Source: Planctomycetota bacterium (GTDB lineage: Bacteria > Planctomycetota > UBA8742 > UBA2392). Taken from it: a DNA stretch of 51,610 nucleotides. The DNA lies in contig JABTUE010000002.1 of NCBI GenBank assembly GCA_015075515.1, positions 725,478-777,087 of the forward strand. Reading direction: 5' to 3'. Below are positions 10,191 to 17,914 of the stretch, piece by piece. The position numbers were made by a program, and so were the translations under genes. A model generated the notes under the pieces. The model made no database searches. It saw only the letters and a program-made list of their open reading frames with translations, and was not told where the DNA came from. Position 1 is the first letter of the stretch, and the number at the start of each line of letters is the position of its first letter.

Positions 10191-11513
10191 TCAACCCGTC
10201 GCTGGCGCTCCGGGCTCTTGTTCACTTCCAGCGCCATCGTCCAGTGGCAGAACACCGGCGGCTTTGCACTCGATCTGCATGGTTTCGGTGAACGATGCGG
10301 CCTCCTGCACATCCTTGAGTTCATGCAGAATCATGATGCCCTTGCGCCAGCACGCGCGCGCGAGAGAGATAGCCCCCAACCGAAGATGGCACAGCGCCGT
10401 GTCGCACAGGTGGATGGCCTCAAATCGGCGATTGCCGCAGTCCTGATGGATTGCAACCGCCTGTTCCAGGAGGTGCAGCGCCTGAACCGTCCTGCCGGTA
10501 CGCAAACTGATCTGCGCCATGTTGCCCAGGTTAACACCTTCAGTGCGGCGGTCTCCGATTTCACGCGCAAGAGTGAGCGTCCTGTGGTACGTCTCCTCGG
10601 CCTTGTCCCAACGCGCCAGCTTCTCGTGGCACAGCGCGATGTTGCCCAGCGCGATCGCCGCGGAGCCGGGGTTGCCGGCAGCAAGGCTGACTTGATACGA
10701 CTCCTGCAGCAGCGATTCGGCCTGTTCCGCCCGGCCGGAGGTTATGTACGTTGATGCCAGGTTGCCCAGAGCAATTCCGTAGAGGCGCTGGTTGTCGGTG
10801 TTTCGCAGCAAGTCCAGGGCCTGGCGCAGGGTTGCTTCACTCAGGTGGCCGCGACCTGTAAAGCGATACAGATTCGCCAGCGACACAAGCGCGGCCGGCA
10901 GGTAACGATCCAGTTTCAGCTCACGCATCATCGCCATAGCCTGCCCCAGCATGACCTCTGACTTGGCGATGTCGCCGCGCTCTCGGGTCACAATGGAAAG
11001 GTGATTCAATGCGACGGCCAAGAACGCGCGGCCACCCGACTGCTCAAGGCATGCGACGGCTTGTTGCAGCAGCGTGTCAGCCAGCCTGCTCATGCCGGAG
11101 TGGTACGCGACGTGTGCCGCCCGGCGCAGGGCTTCGCCCTTTGCGATGCCCTGACTTGCGTCCGCCAGAGTGCTCCACAGCGCCAGCGCGTGGGTCGTCT
11201 GGTGCTTGCGCTGGGCGTACTCGGCAGCGCGGCGCAGATAGTCCCGACGCTGCGCTTCCAGAGAGCCGGCTGAGGATGCCAGCCCGGCGTGCATGGCCAG
11301 ATCCGCAGCCACAGCGTCACTCGTATGGGGCTCAAGCGCGGGGGCATTGATGTCGTCCAGGGGCGGGGGCTCGGGGGCGCGACCACCGAATGCTTCCTCG
11401 ATCAGGAAGAACGCCAGCTCATGCAGCTTGGCGCGATCGCCGGGCAGTTGCATTTCATAGGCCGCGTCGCGCAGCAGCGCGTGGCGAAACAGATAGGCCT
11501 GTTCGGCGTGCAT
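10191..11513 (-). CDS. TPR array gene 6 (identical copy of gene 4)
   Basis: 440 residues from ATG 11513 (MHAEQAYLFRHALLRDAAYEMQLPG split as head). The protein is identical in every residue to gene 4, because both lie within the 2,481-bp duplication. After the head and AFGGRAPEPPPLDD come about seven more divergent TPRs (for example GIALGNLASTYITSGRAEQA and GNIALCHEKLARWDKAEETY), a CWRKGIMILHELK helix and the tail AAGVLPLDDGAG. The tail departs from the usual AGVPPLDE. It starts 10 bases after the stop of gene 5. Longer in-frame starts up to 11645 would run into gene 5 and are rejected, because the family head begins at this ATG. Confidence 0.85.
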   Translation of the reverse strand: MHAEQAYLFRHALLRDAAYEMQLPGDRAKLHELAFFLIEEAFGGRAPEPPPLDDINAPALEPHTSDAVAADLAMHAGLASSAGSLEAQRRDYLRRAAEYAQRKHQTTHALALWSTLADASQGIAKGEALRRAAHVAYHSGMSRLADTLLQQAVACLEQSGGRAFLAVALNHLSIVTRERGDIAKSEVMLGQAMAMMRELKLDRYLPAALVSLANLYRFTGRGHLSEATLRQALDLLRNTDNQRLYGIALGNLASTYITSGRAEQAESLLQESYQVSLAAGNPGSAAIALGNIALCHEKLARWDKAEETYHRTLTLAREIGDRRTEGVNLGNMAQISLRTGRTVQALHLLEQAVAIHQDCGNRRFEAIHLCDTALCHLRLGAISLARACWRKGIMILHELKDVQEAASFTETMQIECKAAGVLPLDDGAGSEQEPGAPATG

Positions 11514-11520
11514 ACGGCAC

Positions 11521-11526
11521 ATTCTA
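11521..11526 (-). promoter_or_regulatory. -10-like box of TPR gene 6
   Basis: TAGAAT on the minus strand, 7 bases before ATG 11513; its TAG is also the stop codon of gene 5. The duplicate before gene 4 is identical. Confidence 0.35.
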
Positions 11527-12615
11527 GGATTGAGCAGAGCCTGCCACCTGCCGTTCTTCCGGATCGTCAAACGGCGGCACACTGGCCCTGGCGCAGGCCT
11601 GCTGCATGGCCTCGCGCTTGCGCTCAAGTTCGCCGGTGTCGGCAAGTTCTCGCAGAATGGCCGCGCCTTCGCGCCAGCGTTCGCGGGCTTGCTGGTGGCG
11701 GCCTTGCACCAGCAGGCAAAGGGCGTAGTCGCACAGCGTGATGCCCTCGAAACGCCGGTTGCCGACTTCGCGGTGAATTGTCAGTGCCTGCTCGCACGTC
11801 CACTCGGCCTGCTCCATCCGTCCGGTTTCCAGATAGACACCGGCCAAGTTGCCCAGGGCGATGCCCTCGTCACGCCGGTTGCCGACTTCACGATGAATCG
11901 CCAGTGCTCGCTCGTACGTCCGCTCGGCCTGCTCCACGCGCCCGGTCTCGCGATAGACATTTGCCAGGTTGCCCAGGGCCATGCCCTCGAAACTCCGGTT
12001 GCCGACTTCGCGGTGAACCGCCAGCGCCTGCTCGTGCGTCCGCTCGGCCTGCTCCACCCGCCCGGTGTCCCGATAGACACTTGCCAGGTTGCCCAGGGCC
12101 ATGCCCTCACTCCGCCGGTTGCCGACTTCCCGTGCAATCGCCAGGGACTGCGTAAACGCGCTTTGCGCTGCCACGGGCTGGCCGGCCTGAAGGAGTACGG
12201 CACCCGCGCGGCGATGACATTCGCCCCTTGCAGCGCCGGCCACAAGTTCGGACAGCGCTTGCCAGGCCTGCGCCGAAGCCTGCCCATGAAACGCGCGCTC
12301 CAGGTACTCGGCCGCGCGGTGCAGATAAAGCCTGTAAAGCGCGGGCGGCACGCCCGCGCCCTCACCCTCGCCGCCCCCGGCAAGGCGCGAGTGCTCGGCC
12401 AGTTCGGCGGCGATGCTGTCGGTGCGGTGGGGCGGACAGGGTGGCGGGTCAATCGTGTCCAGTGGGGGCGGCATGGGCGCTCTGCCGCCAAAGGCTTCTT
12501 CAATGAAATAGAACGCCAACTCATGCAGCCGCGCGCGGTCGGCGGGCAGTTGCAGATCATAGGCCGCGTCGCGCAGCAGCGCGTGGCGGAACAGATAGGC
12601 CGTCTCGGCTTGCAT
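11524..12615 (-). CDS. TPR array gene 5: crossover hybrid of genes 7 and 3
   Basis: 363 residues from ATG 12615. The first 110 or so residues are identical to gene 7 (head MQAETAYLFRHALL, then AFGGRAPMPPPLD and YLERAFHGQASAQAW). From about residue 115 to the end it is identical to gene 3 (four TPRs with EVGNRRDEG and LETGRMEQAEW, then ACARASVPPFDDPEE). The switch falls within 12113-12283, the 171 bases that genes 7, 5 and 3 share. It is therefore the expected product of unequal crossing-over between a gene-7-like and a gene-3-like parent. A TACAAT box is 6 bases before the ATG; a TTG at 12675 overlapping the previous stop is a less likely start. Function as for the family: protein binding, partner unknown. 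Confidence 0.85.
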   Translation of the reverse strand: MQAETAYLFRHALLRDAAYDLQLPADRARLHELAFYFIEEAFGGRAPMPPPLDTIDPPPCPPHRTDSIAAELAEHSRLAGGGEGEGAGVPPALYRLYLHRAAEYLERAFHGQASAQAWQALSELVAGAARGECHRRAGAVLLQAGQPVAAQSAFTQSLAIAREVGNRRSEGMALGNLASVYRDTGRVEQAERTHEQALAVHREVGNRSFEGMALGNLANVYRETGRVEQAERTYERALAIHREVGNRRDEGIALGNLAGVYLETGRMEQAEWTCEQALTIHREVGNRRFEGITLCDYALCLLVQGRHQQARERWREGAAILRELADTGELERKREAMQQACARASVPPFDDPEERQVAGSAQS

Positions 12616-12621
12616 GGCGGC

Positions 12622-12627
12622 ATTGTA
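12622..12627 (-). promoter_or_regulatory. -10-like box of TPR gene 5 (leaderless pattern)
   Basis: TACAAT on the minus strand, 6 bases before ATG 12615; duplicate of the box before gene 7. Confidence 0.45.
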
Positions 12628-12671
12628 TTGGCACCCCCGCGCGACTGTCTGCTGAAACAATCCGCCGAAAT

Positions 12672-13994
12672 TCAACCCGTCGCTGGCGCTCCGGGCTCTT
12701 GTTCACTTCCAGCGCCATCGTCCAGTGGCAGAACACCGGCGGCTTTGCACTCGATCTGCATGGTTTCGGTGAACGATGCGGCCTCCTGCACATCCTTGAG
12801 TTCATGCAGAATCATGATGCCCTTGCGCCAGCACGCGCGCGCGAGAGAGATAGCCCCCAACCGAAGATGGCACAGCGCCGTGTCGCACAGGTGGATGGCC
12901 TCAAATCGGCGATTGCCGCAGTCCTGATGGATTGCAACCGCCTGTTCCAGGAGGTGCAGCGCCTGAACCGTCCTGCCGGTACGCAAACTGATCTGCGCCA
13001 TGTTGCCCAGGTTAACACCTTCAGTGCGGCGGTCTCCGATTTCACGCGCAAGAGTGAGCGTCCTGTGGTACGTCTCCTCGGCCTTGTCCCAACGCGCCAG
13101 CTTCTCGTGGCACAGCGCGATGTTGCCCAGCGCGATCGCCGCGGAGCCGGGGTTGCCGGCAGCAAGGCTGACTTGATACGACTCCTGCAGCAGCGATTCG
13201 GCCTGTTCCGCCCGGCCGGAGGTTATGTACGTTGATGCCAGGTTGCCCAGAGCAATTCCGTAGAGGCGCTGGTTGTCGGTGTTTCGCAGCAAGTCCAGGG
13301 CCTGGCGCAGGGTTGCTTCACTCAGGTGGCCGCGACCTGTAAAGCGATACAGATTCGCCAGCGACACAAGCGCGGCCGGCAGGTAACGATCCAGTTTCAG
13401 CTCACGCATCATCGCCATAGCCTGCCCCAGCATGACCTCTGACTTGGCGATGTCGCCGCGCTCTCGGGTCACAATGGAAAGGTGATTCAATGCGACGGCC
13501 AAGAACGCGCGGCCACCCGACTGCTCAAGGCATGCGACGGCTTGTTGCAGCAGCGTGTCAGCCAGCCTGCTCATGCCGGAGTGGTACGCGACGTGTGCCG
13601 CCCGGCGCAGGGCTTCGCCCTTTGCGATGCCCTGACTTGCGTCCGCCAGAGTGCTCCACAGCGCCAGCGCGTGGGTCGTCTGGTGCTTGCGCTGGGCGTA
13701 CTCGGCAGCGCGGCGCAGATAGTCCCGACGCTGCGCTTCCAGAGAGCCGGCTGAGGATGCCAGCCCGGCGTGCATGGCCAGATCCGCAGCCACAGCGTCA
13801 CTCGTATGGGGCTCAAGCGCGGGGGCATTGATGTCGTCCAGGGGCGGGGGCTCGGGGGCGCGACCACCGAATGCTTCCTCGATCAGGAAGAACGCCAGCT
13901 CATGCAGCTTGGCGCGATCGCCGGGCAGTTGCATTTCATAGGCCGCGTCGCGCAGCAGCGCGTGGCGAAACAGATAGGCCTGTTCGGCGTGCAT
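12672..13994 (-). CDS. TPR array gene 4 (identical copy of gene 6)
   Basis: 440 residues from ATG 13994, the same protein as gene 6. It has the shared head (AYLFRHALLRDAAYEMQLP), a Pro-rich joint (APEPPPLDD), a helical segment, divergent TPRs and the variant tail AAGVLPLDD. It begins 10 bases after the stop of gene 3, and TAGAAT (14002-14007, minus strand) lies 7 bases before its ATG. Compared with the other members it has the least regular TPRs, so it is the older, more diverged type in the array. Because the sequence is the same as gene 6, the two can only differ in dosage, not in function. Confidence 0.85.
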   Translation of the reverse strand: MHAEQAYLFRHALLRDAAYEMQLPGDRAKLHELAFFLIEEAFGGRAPEPPPLDDINAPALEPHTSDAVAADLAMHAGLASSAGSLEAQRRDYLRRAAEYAQRKHQTTHALALWSTLADASQGIAKGEALRRAAHVAYHSGMSRLADTLLQQAVACLEQSGGRAFLAVALNHLSIVTRERGDIAKSEVMLGQAMAMMRELKLDRYLPAALVSLANLYRFTGRGHLSEATLRQALDLLRNTDNQRLYGIALGNLASTYITSGRAEQAESLLQESYQVSLAAGNPGSAAIALGNIALCHEKLARWDKAEETYHRTLTLAREIGDRRTEGVNLGNMAQISLRTGRTVQALHLLEQAVAIHQDCGNRRFEAIHLCDTALCHLRLGAISLARACWRKGIMILHELKDVQEAASFTETMQIECKAAGVLPLDDGAGSEQEPGAPATG

Positions 13995-14001
13995 ACGGCA
14001 C

Positions 14002-14007
14002 ATTCTA
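14002..14007 (-). promoter_or_regulatory. -10-like box of TPR gene 4
   Basis: TAGAAT on the minus strand, 7 bases before ATG 13994, overlapping the TAG stop of gene 3. Confidence 0.35.
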
Positions 14008-15099
14008 GGATTGAGCAGAGCCTGCCACCTGCCGTTCTTCCGGATCGTCAAACGGCGGCACACTGGCCCTGGCGCAGGCCTGCTGCATGGCCTCGCGCTT
14101 GCGCTCAAGTTCGCCGGTGTCGGCAAGTTCTCGCAGAATGGCCGCGCCTTCGCGCCAGCGTTCGCGGGCTTGCTGGTGGCGGCCTTGCACCAGCAGGCAA
14201 AGGGCGTAGTCGCACAGCGTGATGCCCTCGAAACGCCGGTTGCCGACTTCGCGGTGAATTGTCAGTGCCTGCTCGCACGTCCACTCGGCCTGCTCCATCC
14301 GTCCGGTTTCCAGATAGACACCGGCCAAGTTGCCCAGGGCGATGCCCTCGTCACGCCGGTTGCCGACTTCACGATGAATCGCCAGTGCTCGCTCGTACGT
14401 CCGCTCGGCCTGCTCCACGCGCCCGGTCTCGCGATAGACATTTGCCAGGTTGCCCAGGGCCATGCCCTCGAAACTCCGGTTGCCGACTTCGCGGTGAACC
14501 GCCAGCGCCTGCTCGTGCGTCCGCTCGGCCTGCTCCACCCGCCCGGTGTCCCGATAGACACTTGCCAGGTTGCCCAGGGCCATGCCCTCACTCCGCCGGT
14601 TGCCGACTTCCCGTGCAATCGCCAGGGACTGCGTAAACGCGCTTTGCGCTGCCACGGGCTGGCCGGCCTGAAGGAGTACGGCACCCGCGCGGCGATGACA
14701 TTCGCCCCTTGCAGCGCCGGCCACAAGTTCGGACAGCGCTTGCCAGGCCTGCGCCGAAGCCTGCGCTTGAAACGCGCGCTCCAGGTACTCGGCCGCGCGG
14801 TGCAGATAAAGCCTGCAAAGCGCGGGCGGCACGCCCGCGCCCTCACGTTCGCCATCGGCGGCCAGCCGCGCGTGATAGGCCAGTTCAGCGGAGACAATGT
14901 CCGTGCCATGAGGCGCACAGGGCGGAGGGTCAAGGGCGTCCAGGGGCGGAGGCTCAGGCGCGCGGCCGCCGAAGGCTTGCTCGATCAGGTGGAATGCCAG
15001 TTCGTGCAGCGCCGCGCGGTCGCTCGGCGTCTGGAGGTCATAGGCGGCGTCGCGCAGCAGCGCATGGCGGAATAGGTATGCCTGCTCGGCGCTGGTCAT
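14005..15099 (-). CDS. TPR array gene 3: orphan STAND-type helical segment plus TPRs
   Basis: 364 residues; the start overlaps the stop of gene 2 as ATGA (15096-15099), so it is translationally coupled. The head is MTSAEQAYLFRHALLRDAAY, then QTPSDRAALHELAF and AFGGRAPEPPPLD. The middle region, YLERAFQAQASAQAWQALSEL, differs from genes 5 and 7 by two residues (QA for HG). Four 40-residue TPRs and the tail ACARASVPPFDDPEERQ follow, identical to gene 5. This gene is the likely 3' parent of the gene 5 hybrid. No membrane or export signal. Likely a scaffold or sensor that binds a partner protein; no catalytic motif is seen. Confidence 0.85.
   Translation of the reverse strand: MTSAEQAYLFRHALLRDAAYDLQTPSDRAALHELAFHLIEQAFGGRAPEPPPLDALDPPPCAPHGTDIVSAELAYHARLAADGEREGAGVPPALCRLYLHRAAEYLERAFQAQASAQAWQALSELVAGAARGECHRRAGAVLLQAGQPVAAQSAFTQSLAIAREVGNRRSEGMALGNLASVYRDTGRVEQAERTHEQALAVHREVGNRSFEGMALGNLANVYRETGRVEQAERTYERALAIHREVGNRRDEGIALGNLAGVYLETGRMEQAEWTCEQALTIHREVGNRRFEGITLCDYALCLLVQGRHQQARERWREGAAILRELADTGELERKREAMQQACARASVPPFDDPEERQVAGSAQS
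14594..14764. repeat. 171-bp third, partial copy of the duplicated unit edge
   Basis: Matches 9632-9802 and 12113-12283 at 2,481-base steps. It ends where gene 3 reads CTGCGCTTG instead of CTGCCCATG, and weaker similarity continues beyond. This shared block is the likely site of crossing-over. Confidence 0.8.
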
Positions 15100-16373
15100 G
15101 TGCCGCCCCCGGCCGCGCCGGTTTCGTCCAGCGGCGGCACGCCGGCCCTGGCGCAGGCCTCGCGCATGGCTTTCACTTCGTCCGCCAACACGGAACGACT
15201 GTGAGACCGGGCCAGCAACGACGCGCCATGGCTCCAGGTGGCCCGGGCCTCAGACAGGCGCCCCTGCTGCATAAGAAGCAGCGCCAGTTCGCAGGTGTGG
15301 ACTCCCTCAAAACGAAGGCTGCCAACCTCGCGGTGGATCGCCAGCGCTTCGTCAAACAGGGATCGAGCCTCCTCAAAACGCTCCTGCAGCGTCAACAGGG
15401 ATGCCAGGTTGCCCAACGCTACACCCTGGCTGCCGCGGCTGCCGGTCTGGCGATAAATGCCCAGGGCCTCACGGGTCAGCGATTCGGCAACTGACAAATT
15501 GCCGGAGTACTGTTCCAGGGCCGCGAGATTGCCCAGAGCCACGCCCTCGTTCTGGCGGTTGCCGTCCGCCCGGTGGATAGCAAGAGCCTGCAGGGTCAGT
15601 TGTCTGGCCTGTTCCGGGTCTCCGGCATGGTGGCACAACGTGCCCAGGGCGCTCAGTACCGTGCCTTCACTGCGACGGTTGCCCGCGCGACGGTGTATCT
15701 CCATCGCCCGACGCATGGATTGTTCGGCTTCCTTCAGTCTGCCGACCTGCGTCAACAGCCCGCCCAGGTTGCCAAGTTCTATTCCTTCAGCGCTGATGTT
15801 GCCAACCTCGCGATGGATCGCCAGCGCGGCTTCGTAGGCGGCCTGCGACTCCTGCAACCGGCCGGTTTCGCGGAAGATGTTGGCCAGCGCACCAAAAGCC
15901 AAACCCTCGTGTCTGCGGTGGCCACCGGAACGGGCACAGTCCAGCGATGACTTCGCAAGCTGCTCGGCAAGTCCGATGTCACCGACATGAAACGCAATAA
16001 TGGCGGCGCGGCGCAGAACTTCGGCAGATCGGTCATCGGCCAGCAGAACGGCCAGCTCACGCCAGCACTCCAGAGCCTCGTGATTGTGAAAGCTGCGCTC
16101 GGCAACTTCGGCGGCACGCTCGAGATACAGGCGCAGCCGGCTTTCATTGCCCGAAACACGCGCGTGACCCGCAAGTTCCAGCGCCACGGCATCGGTACCA
16201 TGGGGCTCAAACGCACCGGCACCCGGCAATGGTGCCTGCCCCCCAAACGCCTGTTCCATCAGATGCAGCGCCAGCGCGTGCAGGCGCGCGCGGTCGCTTG
16301 GTGGCTGCAATTCATAGGCCGCGTCGCGGAGCAGCGCGTGGCGAAACAGATAAACCTGCCCGCTGCTGGTCAC
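15096..16373 (-). CDS. TPR array gene 2: orphan STAND-type helical segment plus TPRs
   Basis: 425 residues, coupled to gene 1 by an ATGA overlap (16370-16373). The head is VYLFRHALLRDAAYELQPPSD, then AFGGQAPLPGAG. About six or seven TPRs follow, more varied than in genes 3, 5 and 7 (for example GNLGGLLTQVGRLKEAEQSM and GNLAALEQYSGNLSVAESLT). The tail is REACARAGVPPLDETGAAGG. It keeps the two family hallmarks, head and tail, while the TPR surface differs, as expected if each paralogue binds a different partner. No NTPase, DNA-binding or membrane domain is seen. Confidence 0.85.
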   Translation of the reverse strand: MTSSGQVYLFRHALLRDAAYELQPPSDRARLHALALHLMEQAFGGQAPLPGAGAFEPHGTDAVALELAGHARVSGNESRLRLYLERAAEVAERSFHNHEALECWRELAVLLADDRSAEVLRRAAIIAFHVGDIGLAEQLAKSSLDCARSGGHRRHEGLAFGALANIFRETGRLQESQAAYEAALAIHREVGNISAEGIELGNLGGLLTQVGRLKEAEQSMRRAMEIHRRAGNRRSEGTVLSALGTLCHHAGDPEQARQLTLQALAIHRADGNRQNEGVALGNLAALEQYSGNLSVAESLTREALGIYRQTGSRGSQGVALGNLASLLTLQERFEEARSLFDEALAIHREVGSLRFEGVHTCELALLLMQQGRLSEARATWSHGASLLARSHSRSVLADEVKAMREACARAGVPPLDETGAAGGGT

Positions 16374-17794
16374 GGACCGCCCTCGTCAAACGGAGGCACG
16401 CCGGCATTGACGCAGGCCTCGCGCATGGCTCTGCGAATGACATCCAATCCAGTCACTTCACGAAGTTCACGCAGAAGTTGCTCTCCGCGGCGGTACATGG
16501 TGGCCGCCATCTCCTGGTGGCCACGACGGAGTTGCAGGAGTGCGTAGTGACAAAGGTGAGCGCCTTCAAAGCGCCGGTTCTCAACCCGCCGATGAATATC
16601 CAAGGCCTGCTGGAACTGCAGTTCAGCCTCGTCAAGGCGGCCGGCATCACAGTTCAAAATTGCCAGCACCCCCAAAGATATTCCTTCAGAACGCAGATTG
16701 CCTGTTTCACGATGCAACCTTAGAGACTCAAGACCATAATCAAGAGCCAGTTCGGCGCGACCAGTCTTACCACACAAACCCGCAAGGTTGGATAAAGTTG
16801 TCCCCTCGCCGCGGCGATTGCCCACTGCACGATGGATGCGCAGCGCCTGGTTATGAAAACTTTCTGCCAGGTCCAAGCGACCGGTATCGTTGTATAGGTT
16901 GGCCAGGTTGCCCAGAACTCCACCCTCTGAGCGCAGATTGCCTACCTGGCGGTGTATACCAATTGCCTGTTCGTAGGCTTGTTCCGCCAGATCCAGCCGA
17001 CCTGTTTCCGAATATAAGGCGCCAAGATTTCCCAGCGCGCGGCCTTCGCTCTCGCGACTGCGAACCTTTCGGCTGATCTCCAGCGCAAGCTCATTTGCCC
17101 TCTCGGCTTCCTGCAATCGGCCTGTCTGTTTGAAAACTGTCGCCACGCTGGCCCATGCCCGGCATTCGGACGCAAGGTTGCCCGTCTGCCGGTGCAGCTC
17201 CAATGCGGCACGAAAGGCTGTCTCGGCATCCTTGGGTCGTCCGGTCTGCAGATACAGGTTGATAAGGTTGTTCAATATGTTGCCTTCATTCCGAAGATCA
17301 CCAGCCCGACGGATCTCAACAAGGGCTTGCTCGAAAAGCTCCTCTGCCTTCCACGGATTACCTCCTTCCAGACAGGCGACTCCGGCGCGACGGTACACCT
17401 GTCCCAGCCTCGCTCCAACGCACAAGCGCGCCAGCGACAACCACAAGTTGGCCGATGCCGCACACTGATACTGACGGTCGGCATGCTCGGCAGCACGCTG
17501 CAGATAGAGCTTCAGCACCGCTGTTAGCTCATGTGTTTCGGTTTGGGCGCCCGTCCGCGCCAGATCCACATGCAGGGCGAGTTCGGAAGCAACGGGATCC
17601 GTTGTATGAGGCTGGAAAACACCTGCCCCATGATTGTCCGGCGGAGGGGGCTCGGGGGCCCTGCCGCCGAAGACTTGCTCGATCAGGTAAAACGCCAGTT
17701 CATGCACCCTGGCGCGGTCACCGGGCAATTGCATTTCATAGGCCGCGTCGCGCAGCAGCGCGTGGCGGAACAGGTAGGCTTGCTCGGCGTGCAT
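16370..17794 (-). CDS. TPR array gene 1 (first): orphan STAND-type helical segment plus TPRs
   Basis: 474 residues from ATG 17794, the first gene of the minus-strand array. The head is MHAEQAYLFRHALLRDAAY, followed by MQLPGDRARVHELAF and FGGRAPEPPPPDN. About eight TPRs follow (GNLGALYSETGRLDLAEQAY and GNLANLYNDTGRLDLAESFH are typical), then a final helix pair and the tail REACVNAGVPPFDE. Upstream lies a divergent LRR gene, not an NTPase, so the array is not the broken end of a larger STAND gene at this site. A TACGAT box 6 bases before the ATG suggests that a leaderless mRNA starts here and may run through genes 2 and 3. Confidence 0.85.
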   Translation of the reverse strand: MHAEQAYLFRHALLRDAAYEMQLPGDRARVHELAFYLIEQVFGGRAPEPPPPDNHGAGVFQPHTTDPVASELALHVDLARTGAQTETHELTAVLKLYLQRAAEHADRQYQCAASANLWLSLARLCVGARLGQVYRRAGVACLEGGNPWKAEELFEQALVEIRRAGDLRNEGNILNNLINLYLQTGRPKDAETAFRAALELHRQTGNLASECRAWASVATVFKQTGRLQEAERANELALEISRKVRSRESEGRALGNLGALYSETGRLDLAEQAYEQAIGIHRQVGNLRSEGGVLGNLANLYNDTGRLDLAESFHNQALRIHRAVGNRRGEGTTLSNLAGLCGKTGRAELALDYGLESLRLHRETGNLRSEGISLGVLAILNCDAGRLDEAELQFQQALDIHRRVENRRFEGAHLCHYALLQLRRGHQEMAATMYRRGEQLLRELREVTGLDVIRRAMREACVNAGVPPFDEGGP

Positions 17795-17800
17795 GGCGCC

Positions 17801-17806
17801 ATCGTA
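17801..17806 (-). promoter_or_regulatory. -10-like box of the TPR array (leaderless pattern)
   Basis: TACGAT on the minus strand, then GGCGCC and the ATG at 17794. No ribosome-binding site. The divergent LRR promoter has a similar phrase (TATGATGGCGCCAT at 17886-17899). Confidence 0.5.
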
Positions 17807-17885
17807 GCTTGGCCCGGTTCGGCAGGGATTGTCGTTGCTCTCAACCGGGGGGACGATTGTAAGGGTTGCGGGCCAGCCCGCGGGT

Positions 17886-17906
17886 TATGATGGCGCCATT
17901 ACAAGG
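17886..17906 (+). promoter_or_regulatory. -10 box and ribosome-binding site of the LRR gene
   Basis: TATGAT (17886-17891) is followed by AAGGAG (17902-17907 region), 7-8 bases before ATG 17915. Unlike its divergent neighbour, this gene has a leader with a Shine-Dalgarno site. Confidence 0.5.
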
Positions 17907-17914
17907 AGTCTTGG

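Larger units (their letters stand above)
9632..12112. repeat. 2,481-bp tandem duplication, copy 1
   Basis: Every position that I compared from 9632 to 12283 recurs exactly 2,481 bases later (12113-14764). The unit covers the 5' part of gene 7, all of gene 6 and the 3' part of gene 5. The left edge is marked by the mismatch at 9631/12112. I compared landmarks by eye and the identical translations of genes 4 and 6; I did not run a base-by-base alignment. Confidence 0.9.
12113..14593. repeat. 2,481-bp tandem duplication, copy 2
   Basis: Second full copy of the unit, covering the 5' part of gene 5, all of gene 4 and the 3' part of gene 3, with no spacer to copy 1. The lack of divergence means a very recent event or an assembly artefact. 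Confidence 0.9.

Noticed and set aside
10135..10194. TTG starts of TPR genes 7 and 5 overlapping the previous stop
   Set aside because: All other members begin within a few residues of the AYLFRHALL head, and the ATG start has the recurring TACAAT box.
9208..14222. Repeated plus-strand open frames (for example 9208-10446 and 11530-12927)
   Set aside because: They are duplicated only because the minus-strand TPR genes are duplicated, and they contain no recognisable protein signal.
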